Below are positions 33,111 through 43,980 of a stretch of DNA of 64,000 nt, piece after piece (position 1 is the first letter of the stretch; every line of letters starts with the position of its first letter). The stretch covers positions 32,943,685 to 33,007,684 of the forward strand of contig OZ022257.1 in the NCBI GenBank assembly GCA_963978905.1, written 5' to 3'. A program made the translations under genes and the position numbers. The notes under the pieces are model-generated. The model was not told the DNA's origin, made no database searches, and worked only from the letters and a program-made list of their open reading frames with translations. The stretch is from Trichostrongylus colubriformis (Eukaryota > Nematoda > Chromadorea > Rhabditida > Trichostrongylidae).

Positions 33111-33440
33111 CTGTATAATCGGCTAAGTGTGTCTGATGGTGTGTGTTTGTGTGTGTATGCCTGTTTGGCTCACAGGGACTGATTAGAATCATTAAGATAT
33201 GTGTAGGGTTGAAATCCGGTACACCGCTTACTACCACTATACGACTGCTATGGTAGGTGCGTCTGATGCTCTGTACTATTGGATGAACATATTGTGTTTA
33301 TGTCCAGCTATCTGTTGCCGATGTCTCGACCGCTGAATTGCCTAGCGTTCCAGAAGATGGTGCATTTCTTTTGATATTGCGATTCACATCGATGATCAAG
33401 ACACGATCTGATTTGTGATAGCGAAGCGAGGTCCCCGCAA
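33111..33440 (+). mobile_element. Helitron-like fragment without minisatellite
   Basis: Begins TATAATCGGCTAAGTGTGTC, then the GT tract, then jumps directly to the body (GGGACTGATTAGAATCATTA, ATCTGTTGCCGATGTCTCGA, GATCAAGACACGATCTG). All tandem units are deleted. Both termini are missing. Confidence 0.65.
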
Positions 33441-33689
33441 GTCATTGTATAGGCCAAATCGCATTCATCCGCCACCACTATTCTGAATGGAACTAGAATG
33501 CGCGGCTCATCCCGCAGAGGGGATATATCAACTCCGGAAATTTCCTATCCTACTCTATATAATTCGCTTAGTATGTCTGTGCGTGTGAGTGTCCGTCTGT
33601 CTGTCACGAAGTTCATATCTCGCGTCGCACCAGAGCTGGGACGCTGAGTTTTACAAATGATATGGGGGGTGGTAAGAGGACCTAGGCGT

Positions 33690-34640
33690 GGTAGACCGAA
33701 AGTGATAGCAGCTGATACGCACTGATAAGGAGCCTGAAAAAGCGAATGTCACCAAAGTCATTTCGCCTTTCGGGTTGATCGTAGAGCGCTGTCACTCATA
33801 GGTGTTTTGCGGAATGGGGCGGGGACATTAATAGTGGGTGAGCTAACTTGATAACAGTTGATAAGATACGATAAGGAGCGTGAAATGGCTAGAGTCGTCG
33901 AATCCGTTACGCTTTTCGCATTGATCCTGGAGCACTAAAACTCATAGGCGTTGAGCAGGGTGGACCACAGACTTCAACGGTGGGTGATCCAAACTGATAA
34001 TGTCTGATAAGATTTGATAAGAAGCATGAGAAGGCAAATGTCGTCAGATTCGTTTCGCCTTTCGGGTTGATCCCAGAGCGCCGATATCCATAGGTCTTCT
34101 GAGTCTCGAGACAGGAACATTAATAGTGGTTGACCCGCAATGATAACGGTTGAGAAGATTCGATAAGGAGCGTAAAAAGGCTAGAGTCGTCGAATCCGTT
34201 TCGTCTTTCGCGTTGACCCCACATCGCTGACACTCATACCTGTTTTATGGGATTGGGCGGGGACATTAATAGTGGGTGAGCCGATTTGATAACGGTTGAT
34301 AAGGTACGATAAGGAGCATGAAATGGCAAATGTCGTCAAATTCGTTTCGCGTTTCGCGTCGTTCCAAGAGCGCTTACATTCATAGGTGATTAGCAGGGTG
34401 GAAAGGGAACATCAATGGTGGGTGATCCAAATTTGATATCGGTTCATAAAATTCGATAAGGAGCATCGGGAGGCAAATGTCGTCAAGTCCGCTCCGTCAT
34501 TCGCGTTGACCTCAGAGCGTTGACACTCATAGGTGCTTTGCGGGATGGAACGAGAACATCAATTGTGGGTGACCCGTATTGGTAACTGCTGATAAGATTC
34601 GATAAGGAGCGTGAGAAGGAAAATGTCACCAAGGCCGGTA
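33690..34640. repeat. Minisatellite array inside Helitron
   Basis: About seven diverged units of 130-150 bp, each with TTGATAAGATTCGATAAGGA-type text, a GTCGTCAAATTCGTTTCGCC-type block, GAGCGC..ACACTCATAGG and ACATTAATAGTGGGTGA. Units are more diverged than those at 20200-20745. Confidence 0.8.
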
Positions 34641-35233
34641 CGCTTTTGCGGCTAACAGTAGGATGTTCACATTCGCATTGTAGGGTACAGGGACCTGAGT
34701 GGTACTGTTGGGTACAGGAGCCTCAGTGATAACGGCTTACAGTGGCTGATAAGAACAGTTATGAATTGGATGGGATGAAATCCTTCACATTGCTTGCTAC
34801 TACTATACGACCGCTTGAGCAAAGACGTCTGATGCTCAGTGGCATTGGGTGAACATATTTTATGTTCTGATATCATTGGCCGATGTCGACCGCTGAATTG
34901 CTAGCTTTCCAAAAAATGGTGCACTCTCTGGATACTGCGATCTACATTTACAATTATGATACAACCTATATTTGTGATAGCAAAGCTAGCGTTTGACTAG
35001 GAATCATCCTCTAATTCGGTACTGGCAGCAACACTGGGTATCTAGATCCAGACTATGTAAAATTGAAATAGTGGAACATGTTTACGAAAGCGATAAACGT
35101 CGATAAGCGGGATATTGATCTACCATCAATGTGTAGGAATTAGAGCTCAGCAAGTGAACAAATGTTACCGATCGATGCAATCGAATACAAAGCTACCGAT
35201 GTCTAAACTATCCAAACTCCCAATGATGACCTA

Positions 35234-35502
35234 AACCAGTTGGCACACGCACACTACTGCGCGCGATTCGTGTCGATGACGTGCAAAACGGGTTAGATGC
35301 AAAGCGACTGAAGTATAATAACACCGAAATACTTTCTCATTACGCCATCTTCTCAGCTTTTATCCAAATAAATAGTTCAGCTGAAAGAAGAGGAAAGGAA
35401 AATTTCCACTCAATTCCATACAAATCTGTGGTTGTGCCGATCAAACCCATTTTGCACAACATAGCCATGGATCGCGCGCAGTAGTGTGCGCCCGCCAGCT
35501 GG
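35234..35502. repeat. Twin 3'-end module
   Basis: Inverted ends CCAGTTGGCACACGCACACT (35234) and ...GTAGTGTGCGCCCGCCAGCTGG (to 35502). The arms include GCGCGCGATTCGTGTCGATG-like against CATAGCCATGGATCGCGCGC. The centre is AT-rich and unlike that at 3104-3348. It forms the 3' end of the Helitron at 33548. Confidence 0.7.
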
Positions 35503-35569
35503 TCATATATAATCGGCTAAGTGTGTGTTGGTGTGTGTGTTTGAGCGGAAATTCAAATCTCGCTTCACA

Positions 35570-36020
35570 GCAGAGCTGAGACTCTGAAGTTTTGAAATGA
35601 CATAGGTGTTGGTAAGAGGACATCAATGGTGAGGGAACGGAAGTGTTAGCAACTGATAAGGGCCGCTAAGGAGCCTCGAAAGGCGAACGGAGGAAAATTG
35701 ATATCTCGCGTCGCAGCAAAGCTGGGACTGTGAAATTTCAAATATGGGGTGTGGTAAGGGGGTATCGGTGGTGAGGAAACGGAAGTGCTGGCAACTGATA
35801 AGGGCTAATAAGGAGCCTCGACAATTGAATGACGAGAAATTGATATCTCGCGGCAGCAATGCTGGGATTATGACTTTTCAAGTGATATGAGGGGTGGTAA
35901 GGGGACATTAATGGTGAGAGACCGGAAGTGATAGCAACTGATAAGGGCTGATAAGAAGCCTCCAGAGGTAAATGGCGGGAAGTTGGTATCTCGCGGCGCA
36001 GTAAAGACTGATTCCTGAAT
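35570..36020. repeat. Alternative tandem array (~150 bp) from Helitron subterminal block
   Basis: Units begin AAATTGATATCTCGCG (near 35696 and 35838, with variants near 35550 and 35980) and contain GCAGCAAAGCTGGGACT, GGGGTGTGGTAAGGGG, GGAAGTGATAGCAACTGATA and AGGGCTGATAAGGAGCCTC. Spacing is about 142-150 bp. Two units of the same type occur at 39955-40190. Confidence 0.8.
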
Positions 36021-36028
36021 TTTACATA

Positions 36029-36272
36029 CCAGTTGGGCTGGCGCACATTACTGACGCGTCATTCATGGAAGCATGCAAAATGAGCTTGATCGATTACGGC
36101 TGATGCGGAAGGGCGAGACCGACGTAAGGTATTTGGTTTCTTTTGTCCGTTTTTGCAAATTCCCTGTTTCTGTGGACTGTTTCAATGATGATACTGATCG
36201 ATTGATACAACCAAGCGCAATTAGCATGCTTCCATGTGTGACGCGTGCGGCAGTCTGCGCCAGCCCAACTGG
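36029..36272. repeat. Twin 3'-end module
   Basis: Ends CCAGTTGGGCTGGCGCACAT at 36029 and CTGCGCCAGCCCAACTGG at 36272. The arms extend through TCATTCATGGAAGCATGCAA against TTAGCATGCTTCCATGTGTG. At 244 bp it is closest in size to the module at 3104-3348. Confidence 0.75.
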
Positions 36273-37059
36273 TTATTCTTTATTCTGAATATCCACATAT
36301 TACCTTGAAACCTTTATAACCGAGCGCTTGATTTCAGTATCCATATCAGATAACGTCGACGTATGTAAAGAGTGTGTAAAACGCATTCAGTGAAAAAAAG
36401 AAATTTCAGAGGAGCGCGACGAAGCCGGTTCCTTCTGAGAAGGAGGAGGGCCTGGCAGCAGCTGGGCGATCCGACTGTGTTACAAATAATATCATATCAG
36501 GATAGGAATGTTGCCAATCCAAGTCACTGGTTTGGCTGTAGCGGTCATATTGCGAGAGTGTGCTAATATCGCATTGTGTGTTGCTTTCTTGCTGTCAGCT
36601 TGCGTCGTTCTTCATCGGTTTCGATTGTTTTCTTTCCTTCTTTTTTTTCACGTGCCATCTACCCCGCTAACGCCGCCAAAGGTACGAAAAAGTATAAGAA
36701 ACATGTGTACCCAACCTAGACCTCATTTGTTCGGGCGAGAATCACGCTGATGATTTCTAAATGTAGCGACCCATCTGCAGCAGCTCACACTAAGCTGGAT
36801 GATGAAGGTGTGTTTCACAAGTTATGATTTTAGGAAATGAAACACGTTGGAAATACGATTCATTCCAATCCGATGGCTGTCTACCATAAAAATGTCTTAT
36901 GGTGCTATGCTTATGGGTTGACCGCAGTCAAGGAGGATGGTGACGGCGAGTACACTTTCATTGTGATGAAAACATGTTTGCTACATTGATGACGGCAGTG
37001 AATTTAGTAAGCATCAAACTTTGCACAGTTGACGTGTCAAATTAAGAAACGGAGCATGC
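36273..37059. other. No feature recognised
   Basis: No supported gene or repeat. Frames at 36372-36566 and 36508-36750 show no motif. Confidence 0.4.
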
Positions 37060-37607
37060 TTAGGTTGTCCGGAAAGTAATGAGACAAATAAAAGTAATGA
37101 GTAGTAAGATTCGACAGCATATATTTTTGGAAGTCGAAGCCGTGAGGGGGCAAAACCCTGGAATTTAGTGTTTAAAGACCCGTACATATACGCCATCAAG
37201 GGAATATGGTACACACCGTCTTCATCTTTCACTAACATGCCGGAGATGGAGAAGAGACTGCTATATGAGGCAGCTCCCCTTCTACATTACCGTTCCGGCA
37301 AATCCGCGGATGAGGCCGATGGGCTCTCGCCGATAGGAAGGATCAAGCACCTTCTCGAGCGACGTGCTTCAGATACGGCAAGTTCGAAAAGTATCTCGAA
37401 ACTGTAGTCGATCGGGACGTCCACCTATGCAAAAGAAGCAGCTCATACTTGCCATTGGTGAAGAACGATCTGACGTTACAATGCGTAATTCACGGCTTCC
37501 TCGAAAGCTCCCAAATTCATGGTACACAATGTTCTTCGTGCGTCAGTTAAAGTGGTAGTACTATGTAGTACGACGAAACCTGTGTCATTACATTTCGGAC
37601 AACCTAA
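37060..37607 (+). mobile_element. Small mariner-like element
   Basis: 548 bp with inverted ends TTAGGTTGTCCGGAAAGTAA (37060) and the reverse complement ending CGGACAACCTAA (37607), followed by TA. Inside, near 37360-37500, RSGRPPMQKKQLILAIGEER resembles the helix-turn-helix linker of mariner transposases (RSGRP block). The catalytic part is missing. Confidence 0.75.
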
Positions 37608-37975
37608 TACATAATTAGTGTGTCAGTACCGTGTATTTCATATAACCAGTTTTAGCTACGCGATGTACCTTGTGTGTCACATTGGTGAGATAGTCTGAAA
37701 TGGGGTAACTCAGCGATGTGGTTTGGCAAGGGTAGAACGTACAGTTTTACGGAATTCTCACTTCTGCAGGTGCAATTGGTGTCACTCATTAGTCATAGTA
37801 ATCGGAGCTCTGCGACTGCATCCTATTATGGTAAGATCCACTATCCTTTTTCGACTCTCTACGCACATCAGGAGATTGCAATCGAATTCATTTACACTTA
37901 CCCACCCTAGGATCAGTTTCGCTCAAACGGCACTGCTCCTCCGATAACCTATTACATCTGCAAACTATTGCAATG
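37608..37975. other. No feature recognised
   Basis: No supported gene or repeat. Confidence 0.4.
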
Positions 37976-38165
37976 TACCGACACCTCATGCTACGTCAGA
38001 ACACCACAGAATGACGGCGAGAGCACTAAGGTGCTTATAAGTATAAGTGGGAGGCGCTATCACTACGATATCATGGTCGATGATAGTCTGACACCCATCA
38101 GATTCTTCCTGCTTAGAGCAGCGGTTGAACAGACATACAAACAAACTCATCGACAAACAAACGCT
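37976..38165 (+). repeat. Dispersed repeat C, copy 2
   Basis: Matches the copy at 53206-53475 through CCGACACCTCATGCTACGTC, GAATGACGGCGAGAG, TAAGTATAAGTGGGAGGCGC, ACACCCATCAGATTCTTCC and GACATACAAACAAAC. Confidence 0.7.
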
Positions 38166-38544
38166 TAAGTTCATATAATGGAAGATATTTGAAGCTTCTC
38201 CCTTTGAGCACAGGCGACAATCGCAAGCCTACAAACTCCTCTCTCACGTACACCTAAGGATGAGAAGTATAGTGGTATGAAAAGCTGCAGATGTGTTGCT
38301 CAACAATCGCCCTCTGTAGCTGCGTGAGTTGTATGTGTGCCCAAACATCTAAAGTATTTATTGGCACTTTTCGTAATGTCATGTTATTGATCAGCTTCAA
38401 GTACGTTTTACGTGTCATGTTATTAGTTAAACACATTCTTACAGTAACGCTGATTCCTCTGTACCTCTGTTTGCGGGTGCACAACCCACGTCACTAGCGG
38501 ACGCCCAGACATGGAGACCGACAAACAGACAATGTCAGTGGGTC
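38166..38544. other. No feature recognised
   Basis: No supported gene or repeat. Confidence 0.4.
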
Positions 38545-39604
38545 AAGGAACAGTGCTATTAGAATCGTATAAGTGTGTCGGTTGGTTGATTTCAGTTCCT
38601 GACCGGAAATTCATATCACGGTCGCAGCAAAGCTAGTGTTCTTGATTTTTGCAAGAAGTGTGTAGAGTGGGAAGGAAGAGGTGTGTAGAGGGGAAGGGGA
38701 CAGTAACGGTGGGTGATTCGAAAACGTTTGCTAAGATTGAATAGGGAGCACCACAAAGCAAAAGTTCCCAAATCCTTTTCGCATTTCTCGTCGAGAGCTG
38801 ACATTCACAGGTCTTTTGTGCGTAGACATCGGAGCGGGACACTCGCAGGTCTTTTGCGGGTTGGGGCGGGGATATGAAAGATGGGTGATCTAATCTTATA
38901 AAGATTGATAAGATCGGATGAGGAGTGTCAGAAGACCAAAATCGCCAAACCTTTCTCGGATTTCTCGTCCACCCTAGTGAGTTGACACTCACAGGTCTTT
39001 TGTGTGTTCACGCTATAGCATTGACAAACACGGGTCATTCGCGGGTTGGGATGGTGATAGTGAAGATCCAGTTTTATAAAGATTGATTGACTTGGATGAG
39101 GAGCGTCAGAAGGCAGAAGATGTCAAATTCTTTCCGCATTTCTCGCAGATCCTAGAGCGTTGACACTCACAGACCTTTTACGAATTAGAACGGGGACATT
39201 AATGGTGGGTGATCCAGCTTTATAAAGATCAATAGGATCGGATAAGGAGCGTCAGAGGACAAGGGTGACGGGAAGCGTTTCGCTTCCTCAACTGGAAGTG
39301 GAGTGTTTACACCACGGTTGCTATAGATAATGATGCGAAAACTGCAATGGTGGGATAAAAATTAATAATGATAAGGTTTGGTGAGAGCCGCAAACAGACA
39401 GCTAGGTGGTATGTCCCACACACCGTTGTCCATTACCATACGGCCACTTCAGGTAATGTGCGTGATGGTCATCGTCACTAGACGAGCAAACTTTGTTTGA
39501 ACTCTGATATCAGCTTCAGCGATGCATCGACCGCCAAGTTAAGCTTTACAAATAATGGTGACTGTTGTTTGATACTGCGTGCTTCACTAATGACCTAGAT
39601 GCTA

Positions 39605-39776
39605 CTAACGATAAGTAGCTGAGTTATGGGCAAATTCCGGAAAGCATGGAGTGCAGGTTCGACTTCCGTCCGAGACGTCCGGGACAAAACTTTTGCCCTT
39701 ACTCAGCCCTAATAACAACCTTAGCGTTGCGGGCTGCGGCGAGAATCAGTAGCTATCAGAAATTGAAAATGAGTAT
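39605..39776 (+). mobile_element. tRNA-derived SINE, single unit, with 9-bp target duplication
   Basis: TAGATGCTA at 39596-39604 and 39777-39785 flank 172 bp. It contains GCTGAGTTATGGGC, GAGTGCAGGTTCGACTTCCG (damaged B box), ACTTTTGCCCTTACTCAGCC, GCGGGCTGCGGCGAGAATCA and the tail AGCTATCAGAAATTGAAAAT. These match the insert at 21035-21506, but here the unit is not inverted-duplicated. Confidence 0.8.
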
Positions 39777-39904
39777 TAGATGCTATCTATATGTGTCATA
39801 GCAAAGCAAATGAACCATCTTCTAGCGCAGTACCACGAGCACTGGAGCGTATCGACCGCTAGATTATGTGAAATACGAACAGTAGTGCATGCTAACAGAA
39901 AAGA

Positions 39905-40433
39905 TCATACTATATGTAATCCGTTTGTCTATCTGTGTGTGCCCGTCCGTCTGTGCCACGAAATTCATATCTCGCGTCGCAGCGAAGATCGAATCCTTAC
40001 TTTAGATATGATATAGGGGGTGGTAAGGGGACATCAGTGGTAAGGAACCGAAAGTGATGCCTCTGTTTAGGGCCGATGAGAGCCTTGAAAGGCGAATGGC
40101 GGGGAATTCATTTCTCGCGTCGCAGCAAAGGAGAGATCCTGAATTTTAGATGTGATACATATAGAAGGTGGTAAGGGGAAATCAGATTGATGGATTTACC
40201 CATGTCATTCCTGAACACTGGTCGTCGATATAATTGTAATGAAAGGTAACGACCGCTAAATCATCTGGAGCTCTAAAAAGTAGTGACAATCCTCAGCGGG
40301 AATATCATCGATATTGGTTGATATTTATCACCCATATGTAGAAAGCAGATGCTCAGCAAAAAGTCAACATCGACGACCTCCCTAGTGAAAATTCTATTGT
40401 GTTATTCGCGCAGTAGTGTCGATAGCCTCAGCA
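39905..40433 (+). mobile_element. Nested Helitron-like element
   Basis: 5' end TCATACTATATGTAATCCG at 39905 after A, then CTCGCGTCGCAGCGAAGAT, two subterminal units (39955-40190), a short body, and a worn 3' end near 40433 (CGCGCAGTAGTGTCGATAGC). The minisatellite is missing. Confidence 0.55.
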
Positions 40434-40580
40434 AAGAGATTTTGGGAATCATTTGCTATCAAGTTATAAGAAATAGTTGCTCAATGAATGGCTTTTCAGT
40501 TACTACTCGATGCAACCGAATCTAAACTAAAACCGCTGAACTATCTAAACTTCCTATAGCGATCACTACAGTTCAACTGC

Positions 40581-40858
40581 TAATTGATCAGTGGATGAAC
40601 ACATTTTGTACCTGACTCACTAACATTGATCGTCGGATACATTGTAACAGAAGGCATGGGCCGATGAATCATTTGTACTGCCGTGGTAAATGACTAGATT
40701 ATCGACAGACAGTAGGCTTAAGCACAGCAAACAAGCATACTTCGTGCTCCGATATAAGTGTCGTACTGCGCTGTCAGTACTGCGCTTATCACAGTGTGGA
40801 GTTGTGCGATATGGACTTCTTCGGTATCGGTTGTTCAACATCGACCATTTCCATACTA
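40581..40858. other. No feature recognised
   Basis: Short stretch between the worn Helitron and the palindromic mariner, with no supported feature. Confidence 0.4.
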
Positions 40859-41533
40859 TTAGGTCTATGCAGAATGAATGGCCAAAACGGACTACTTTTT
40901 TCAAAACGCCATAACATCGCTCAGACACAACTTTATTTGTCGAAATAAAAACCATTCGAATCTACACAACTTGCCAACGATCTGGTAAAGAAAATATGCC
41001 ATCATGATCAAATTCAGGATTGCGAAAATTAATGAAGTCAACGATGGCATTTTCAACATGCATCGTTTCGGCGAACTCCTTCTGACCCAAGTTTGCATCG
41101 AGAACCGGGAAAAAGTGGTAATTCGTCAGAGATAGGTCTGTGGAGTAAGAGGGGTGAGGGAGAGCCTCGATCAGTTTCTGCCGGGTGACTTGTGGGGTTA
41201 TGCGTTGTTTTGCGCACCCAGTTGAAAAATGATGCAGTTAGGCATCGAGCCTCTCCCTCATCCCCTTATTCCCCAGACCTATCCCTTACGGGTTACCACT
41301 TTTTCGGGGTTCCCGATGCAGCCCTGCGGCAGAAAAATTATGCACGGTAAAAATGCCATTCTTGACTTTATTGATTCTCGCAATCCAGAATTTGATCGTG
41401 ATGGTATATTTTCCTTACCAGATCATTGGCAAAATTCTGTAGATTCGAATGGTTTTTATTTTGACAAATAAAGTTGTGTCTGAGCGAAGTTATGGCCAAT
41501 CACGTTTCGGCCATTTATTCTGCATAGACCTAA
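40859..41533. mobile_element. Palindromic mariner derivative
   Basis: Ends TTAGGTCTATGCAGAATGAA (40859) and the reverse complement ending at 41533, with TA on both sides. Both arms are the 3' (C-terminal) half of the same transposase, facing each other. Plus strand 41380-41470: FIDSRNPEFDRDGIFSLPDH, WQNSVDSNGFYFDK. Minus strand 41090-40935: FINFRNPEFDHDGIFSLPDR. Arms are about 310-330 bp around a centre near 41200. The 5' half of the gene is absent. Such a structure folds completely on itself. Confidence 0.85.
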
Positions 41534-41617
41534 TATGTACATAAGACTATCGCGTTATTCTCGCAGCACTGTGTAATAGCTCAACTGATAGAAAATATCC
41601 TACTCCTACATAATCTA

Positions 41618-42496
41618 TTAGGTTGTACCAAAAGTCTTGTAGGATTTTTCCGAAAAGAATCACTAACTCTTGTTCACTTCAAGACAGATCCGAACGATAT
41701 AGGACTTAGATACAACGTTTTCCGAGCTTCTTAGCAATGTATATATTGACCCGGCAGTTCCGTGAAGAAAGCTATAATGTCCGTAGTCGTTACCCATCAA
41801 ACGCGCGGTGTCATCTACTGTGAAAGGTCTCGTAGCAAGCAAGCGACGAATGCTTGTGACTCCATCAATACTACATTGGGCAAGGGATGTGTGAGCTACG
41901 AGACTGTACGCCGCTGGTTCATCAGCTTCAGCAATGGCGAGATTGAGATGGAAGACAAATCATGTTCGGGACTGTGCTAGTTCTGGGACGCGGAAGGAGC
42001 GCTTCCTACAAGATGCTGGTACGAGGCGAAACAGTCACCGCTGCCGTATACACCCGCCAGTCCTAGCAGCTTATCATCGCTGTTCGAGAAAAGCGCCAGA
42101 GAAGGTCCGCGGTCACCCTCCTTCATGACGACGTCCGCTCCCACGTCGCGGAGAGTGCCCAGGCCAAGCTACAGGAGCTCGAGTGGCATGTCCTGCACCG
42201 CCCGCCATACTCTTCAGACATTGTCCCATCTGACCAACACCTATCCCATCCTCTGAAATGCTTCCTGGTCAAGAGAAAATCCGTTGATTATGACTTGCTT
42301 GCAAAGGAGATCGCTAACTTCTTCGACCCTCACAACCCAGGGTTCTGGGAGGAGGAGATCAGCGATACACCTACGTGGTGGCAGAGTGTTGTCTATAGCA
42401 ATGGTTAATACGTTGTTGCCTAATCTTTGTTTGTTGAAAATAATAAAAATAAAAAGTGACGATCGGAACAATTCTACAGGACTTTGGTACAACCTT
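41618..42496 (+). mobile_element. mariner element, internally deleted
   Basis: Ends TTAGGTTGTACCAAAAGTCT (41618, after TA) and the reverse complement ending ..TTTGGTACAACCTTA near 42496 before TA. The transposase begins near 41762: VVTHQTRGVIYCERSRSKQA, GKGCVSYETVRRWFISFSNG, EIEMEDK. Then, after a jump past the first catalytic D: LVRGETVTAAVYTRQ-like text, LLHDDVRSHVAESAQAKLQE (second D; HDN reads HDD), HRPPYSSDIVPSDQHLSHPL (third D) and WEEEISDTPTWWQSVVYSNG. Frames change several times. Same family as 14145-14835. Confidence 0.85.
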
Positions 42497-42944
42497 ATAT
42501 TACTTCGTATGTCTCTCTGTCGGTCGGTTTGTCCAGATGTATGACCTTCGGACAACAGATTCCTAGTCACTCTTAGTACGCGATGTGATGGTGCGAGCTA
42601 CTGACGCAGTATTGGTTGAGTTTAGAAACTCTCACAACTAGAATAGGGCGTGGGGCATCGTTATCGCTTCAACACCCATCTAACAGCTCGCATAGCGAAC
42701 GCTGCAAAGTGAAGCCTTAGCCTGATGGCATATACCTCTTTCCGTCCACAATTGAGTGATTGTGATAGAGGAACAGTAGGGCAAAGCGAAGCAAAGCAGC
42801 CGTTCTAGGCAAGGAGAAACTGAAGGTGCGGGAGTGTCATTGCAAGATCATGTACGGTATTTATAGCGCCCGCCCCCTACTTATATAAACAGCTATTTCG
42901 TAGTCTCACCGTCATTCTGAGGTGCACTGACGTCGCACATTGTC
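42497..42944. other. No feature recognised
   Basis: No supported gene or repeat. Confidence 0.4.
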
Positions 42945-43205
42945 ATGACGGGGTGTATGCTCGGACACACGAACTTTGACCTTAGCCTGATGTCGGCTCG
43001 CCGCGTGCGGCGATGCTTCGCGAATTGTCCGAGTGGTGCGTGTCCTTCGCCATCTGGGCTCTCCCAGATTTGCCCAGGCTTTTTCAGGGGAGGAGCTTTG
43101 GCAGCGTGCTTTTACCTGCCTTCCCCTGATTGCTACGCGCCGCGCGCGGATGCGCGTGGCCACCGCTTGACCGAGTGATCTCACTGGCCGTGTGTTCAAC
43201 CGCCA
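42945..43205 (+). repeat. Dispersed repeat E, copy 2
   Basis: Second copy of the repeat at 28525-28775: GCGATGCTTCGCGAATTGTC, GGGCTCTCCCAGATTTGCCC, GGGGAGGAGCTTTGGCAGCG, GCGCGCGGATGCGCGTGGCC, ACCGCCACCCG. Strongly GC-rich compared with its surroundings. Confidence 0.65.
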
Positions 43206-43980
43206 CCCGAGAAAACGTGTAGATAGATCGGGTTGTTGGAGGAACAGTGCCGTTTGGACTAGACCGATCAGTAAGTAGGTAGCTGTACGTATGTGAACGA
43301 TTGCAATCTTTTTTTAAAGTAGTGGTGTTCATCAGTTACAATGTGCTTAGAGGGGCGGAAGCGGATACCGGACCTTACTATCAGAATGTAGAATTCTGAT
43401 TTCAATGGCTAAAGTGGCATCGATGGATGTGTGAATAACTATTGACTCAATAAAGTTTTACCTAGCCTTTCCAAACCACGTCGTCATGTAACTCTTGTTG
43501 AAACTATTTTATAAGTATGCCGCTCTTCGTCAAAGAGGAGATATTGCATTTGACAGGTTCCACCCTCTCTAGCTCCTTACACCTCTCGGTGTCTTTAACG
43601 CGACGAGTGGTTTGCCTATCTCGAAATTTTTACCTATTCAGGCTCAGGCTAAAATCCACATCTGCTGTACTGGGAGAGCGCCTTTTCTAGCTCACAGAGG
43701 TTGAAAAGGTTTCTTTCAAAAACAATGAATATCGTTCATCGTGAACGTGATATGAAATCGCATGATTACCATTTCTGACTTTACTCATGTCGAAATAACT
43801 TTCGTACTACCGACGAATACTCAAAGTAACATGCTGGAATTTCTTCCTTTGGTGTTCTTACAGTAAATTTTTGTTGAATGCGTAGTCATTTCTGTGCAAG
43901 TGATCTCATTGTACTCAGAGTAGCAGCTTGGGCAACTAGGGAACCCTAGCATATTATAATAGCATCAAATTCATATTCAG
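43206..43980. other. No feature recognised; repeat-poor
   Basis: No recognised repeat. A possible polyadenylation signal, AATAAA, is at 43450-43455, but no gene is seen upstream of it. Confidence 0.4.

Larger units (their letters stand above)
33548..35502 (+). mobile_element. Helitron-like element, complete copy
   Basis: 5' end TCCTACTCTATATAATTCGC at 33548 after A. The subterminal block is at 33612-33690 and about seven minisatellite units run 33690-34640. The body (34640-35230) contains GATAGCAAAGCTAGCG and GAACAAATGTTACCGATCGA. The twin 3' module is at 35234-35502, ending CGCCAGCTGG. The next base begins another Helitron. Longest array of the family in the window; nothing coding. Confidence 0.8.
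35503..36272 (+). mobile_element. Helitron-like element in head-to-tail array
   Basis: Starts TCATATATAATCGGCTAAGT at 35503, directly after CTGG of the previous copy, with no bases between. Instead of the usual minisatellite it carries about 3.5 copies of a ~150-bp unit made from the subterminal region (35570-36020). It ends with the twin module at 36029-36272 (CCAACTGG then T). Confidence 0.8.
38545..40580 (+). mobile_element. Helitron-like element with nested Helitron and SINE
   Basis: The outer Helitron starts with AGAATCGTATAAGTGTGTCG (5' base not certain), has three to four strongly diverged minisatellite units (38690-39290), and a body interrupted by a SINE (39605-39776) and then by a second Helitron (39905 to about 40433). 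The body appears to resume near 40434-40580 (GAACTATCTAAACTTCCTAT, AGTTCAACTG). Confidence 0.55.

Noticed and set aside
32605..33237. 210-codon minus-strand frame, the longest in the window
   Set aside because: It lies antisense to the RTE C-terminal domain, whose motifs are clear on the plus strand, and runs into a Helitron.
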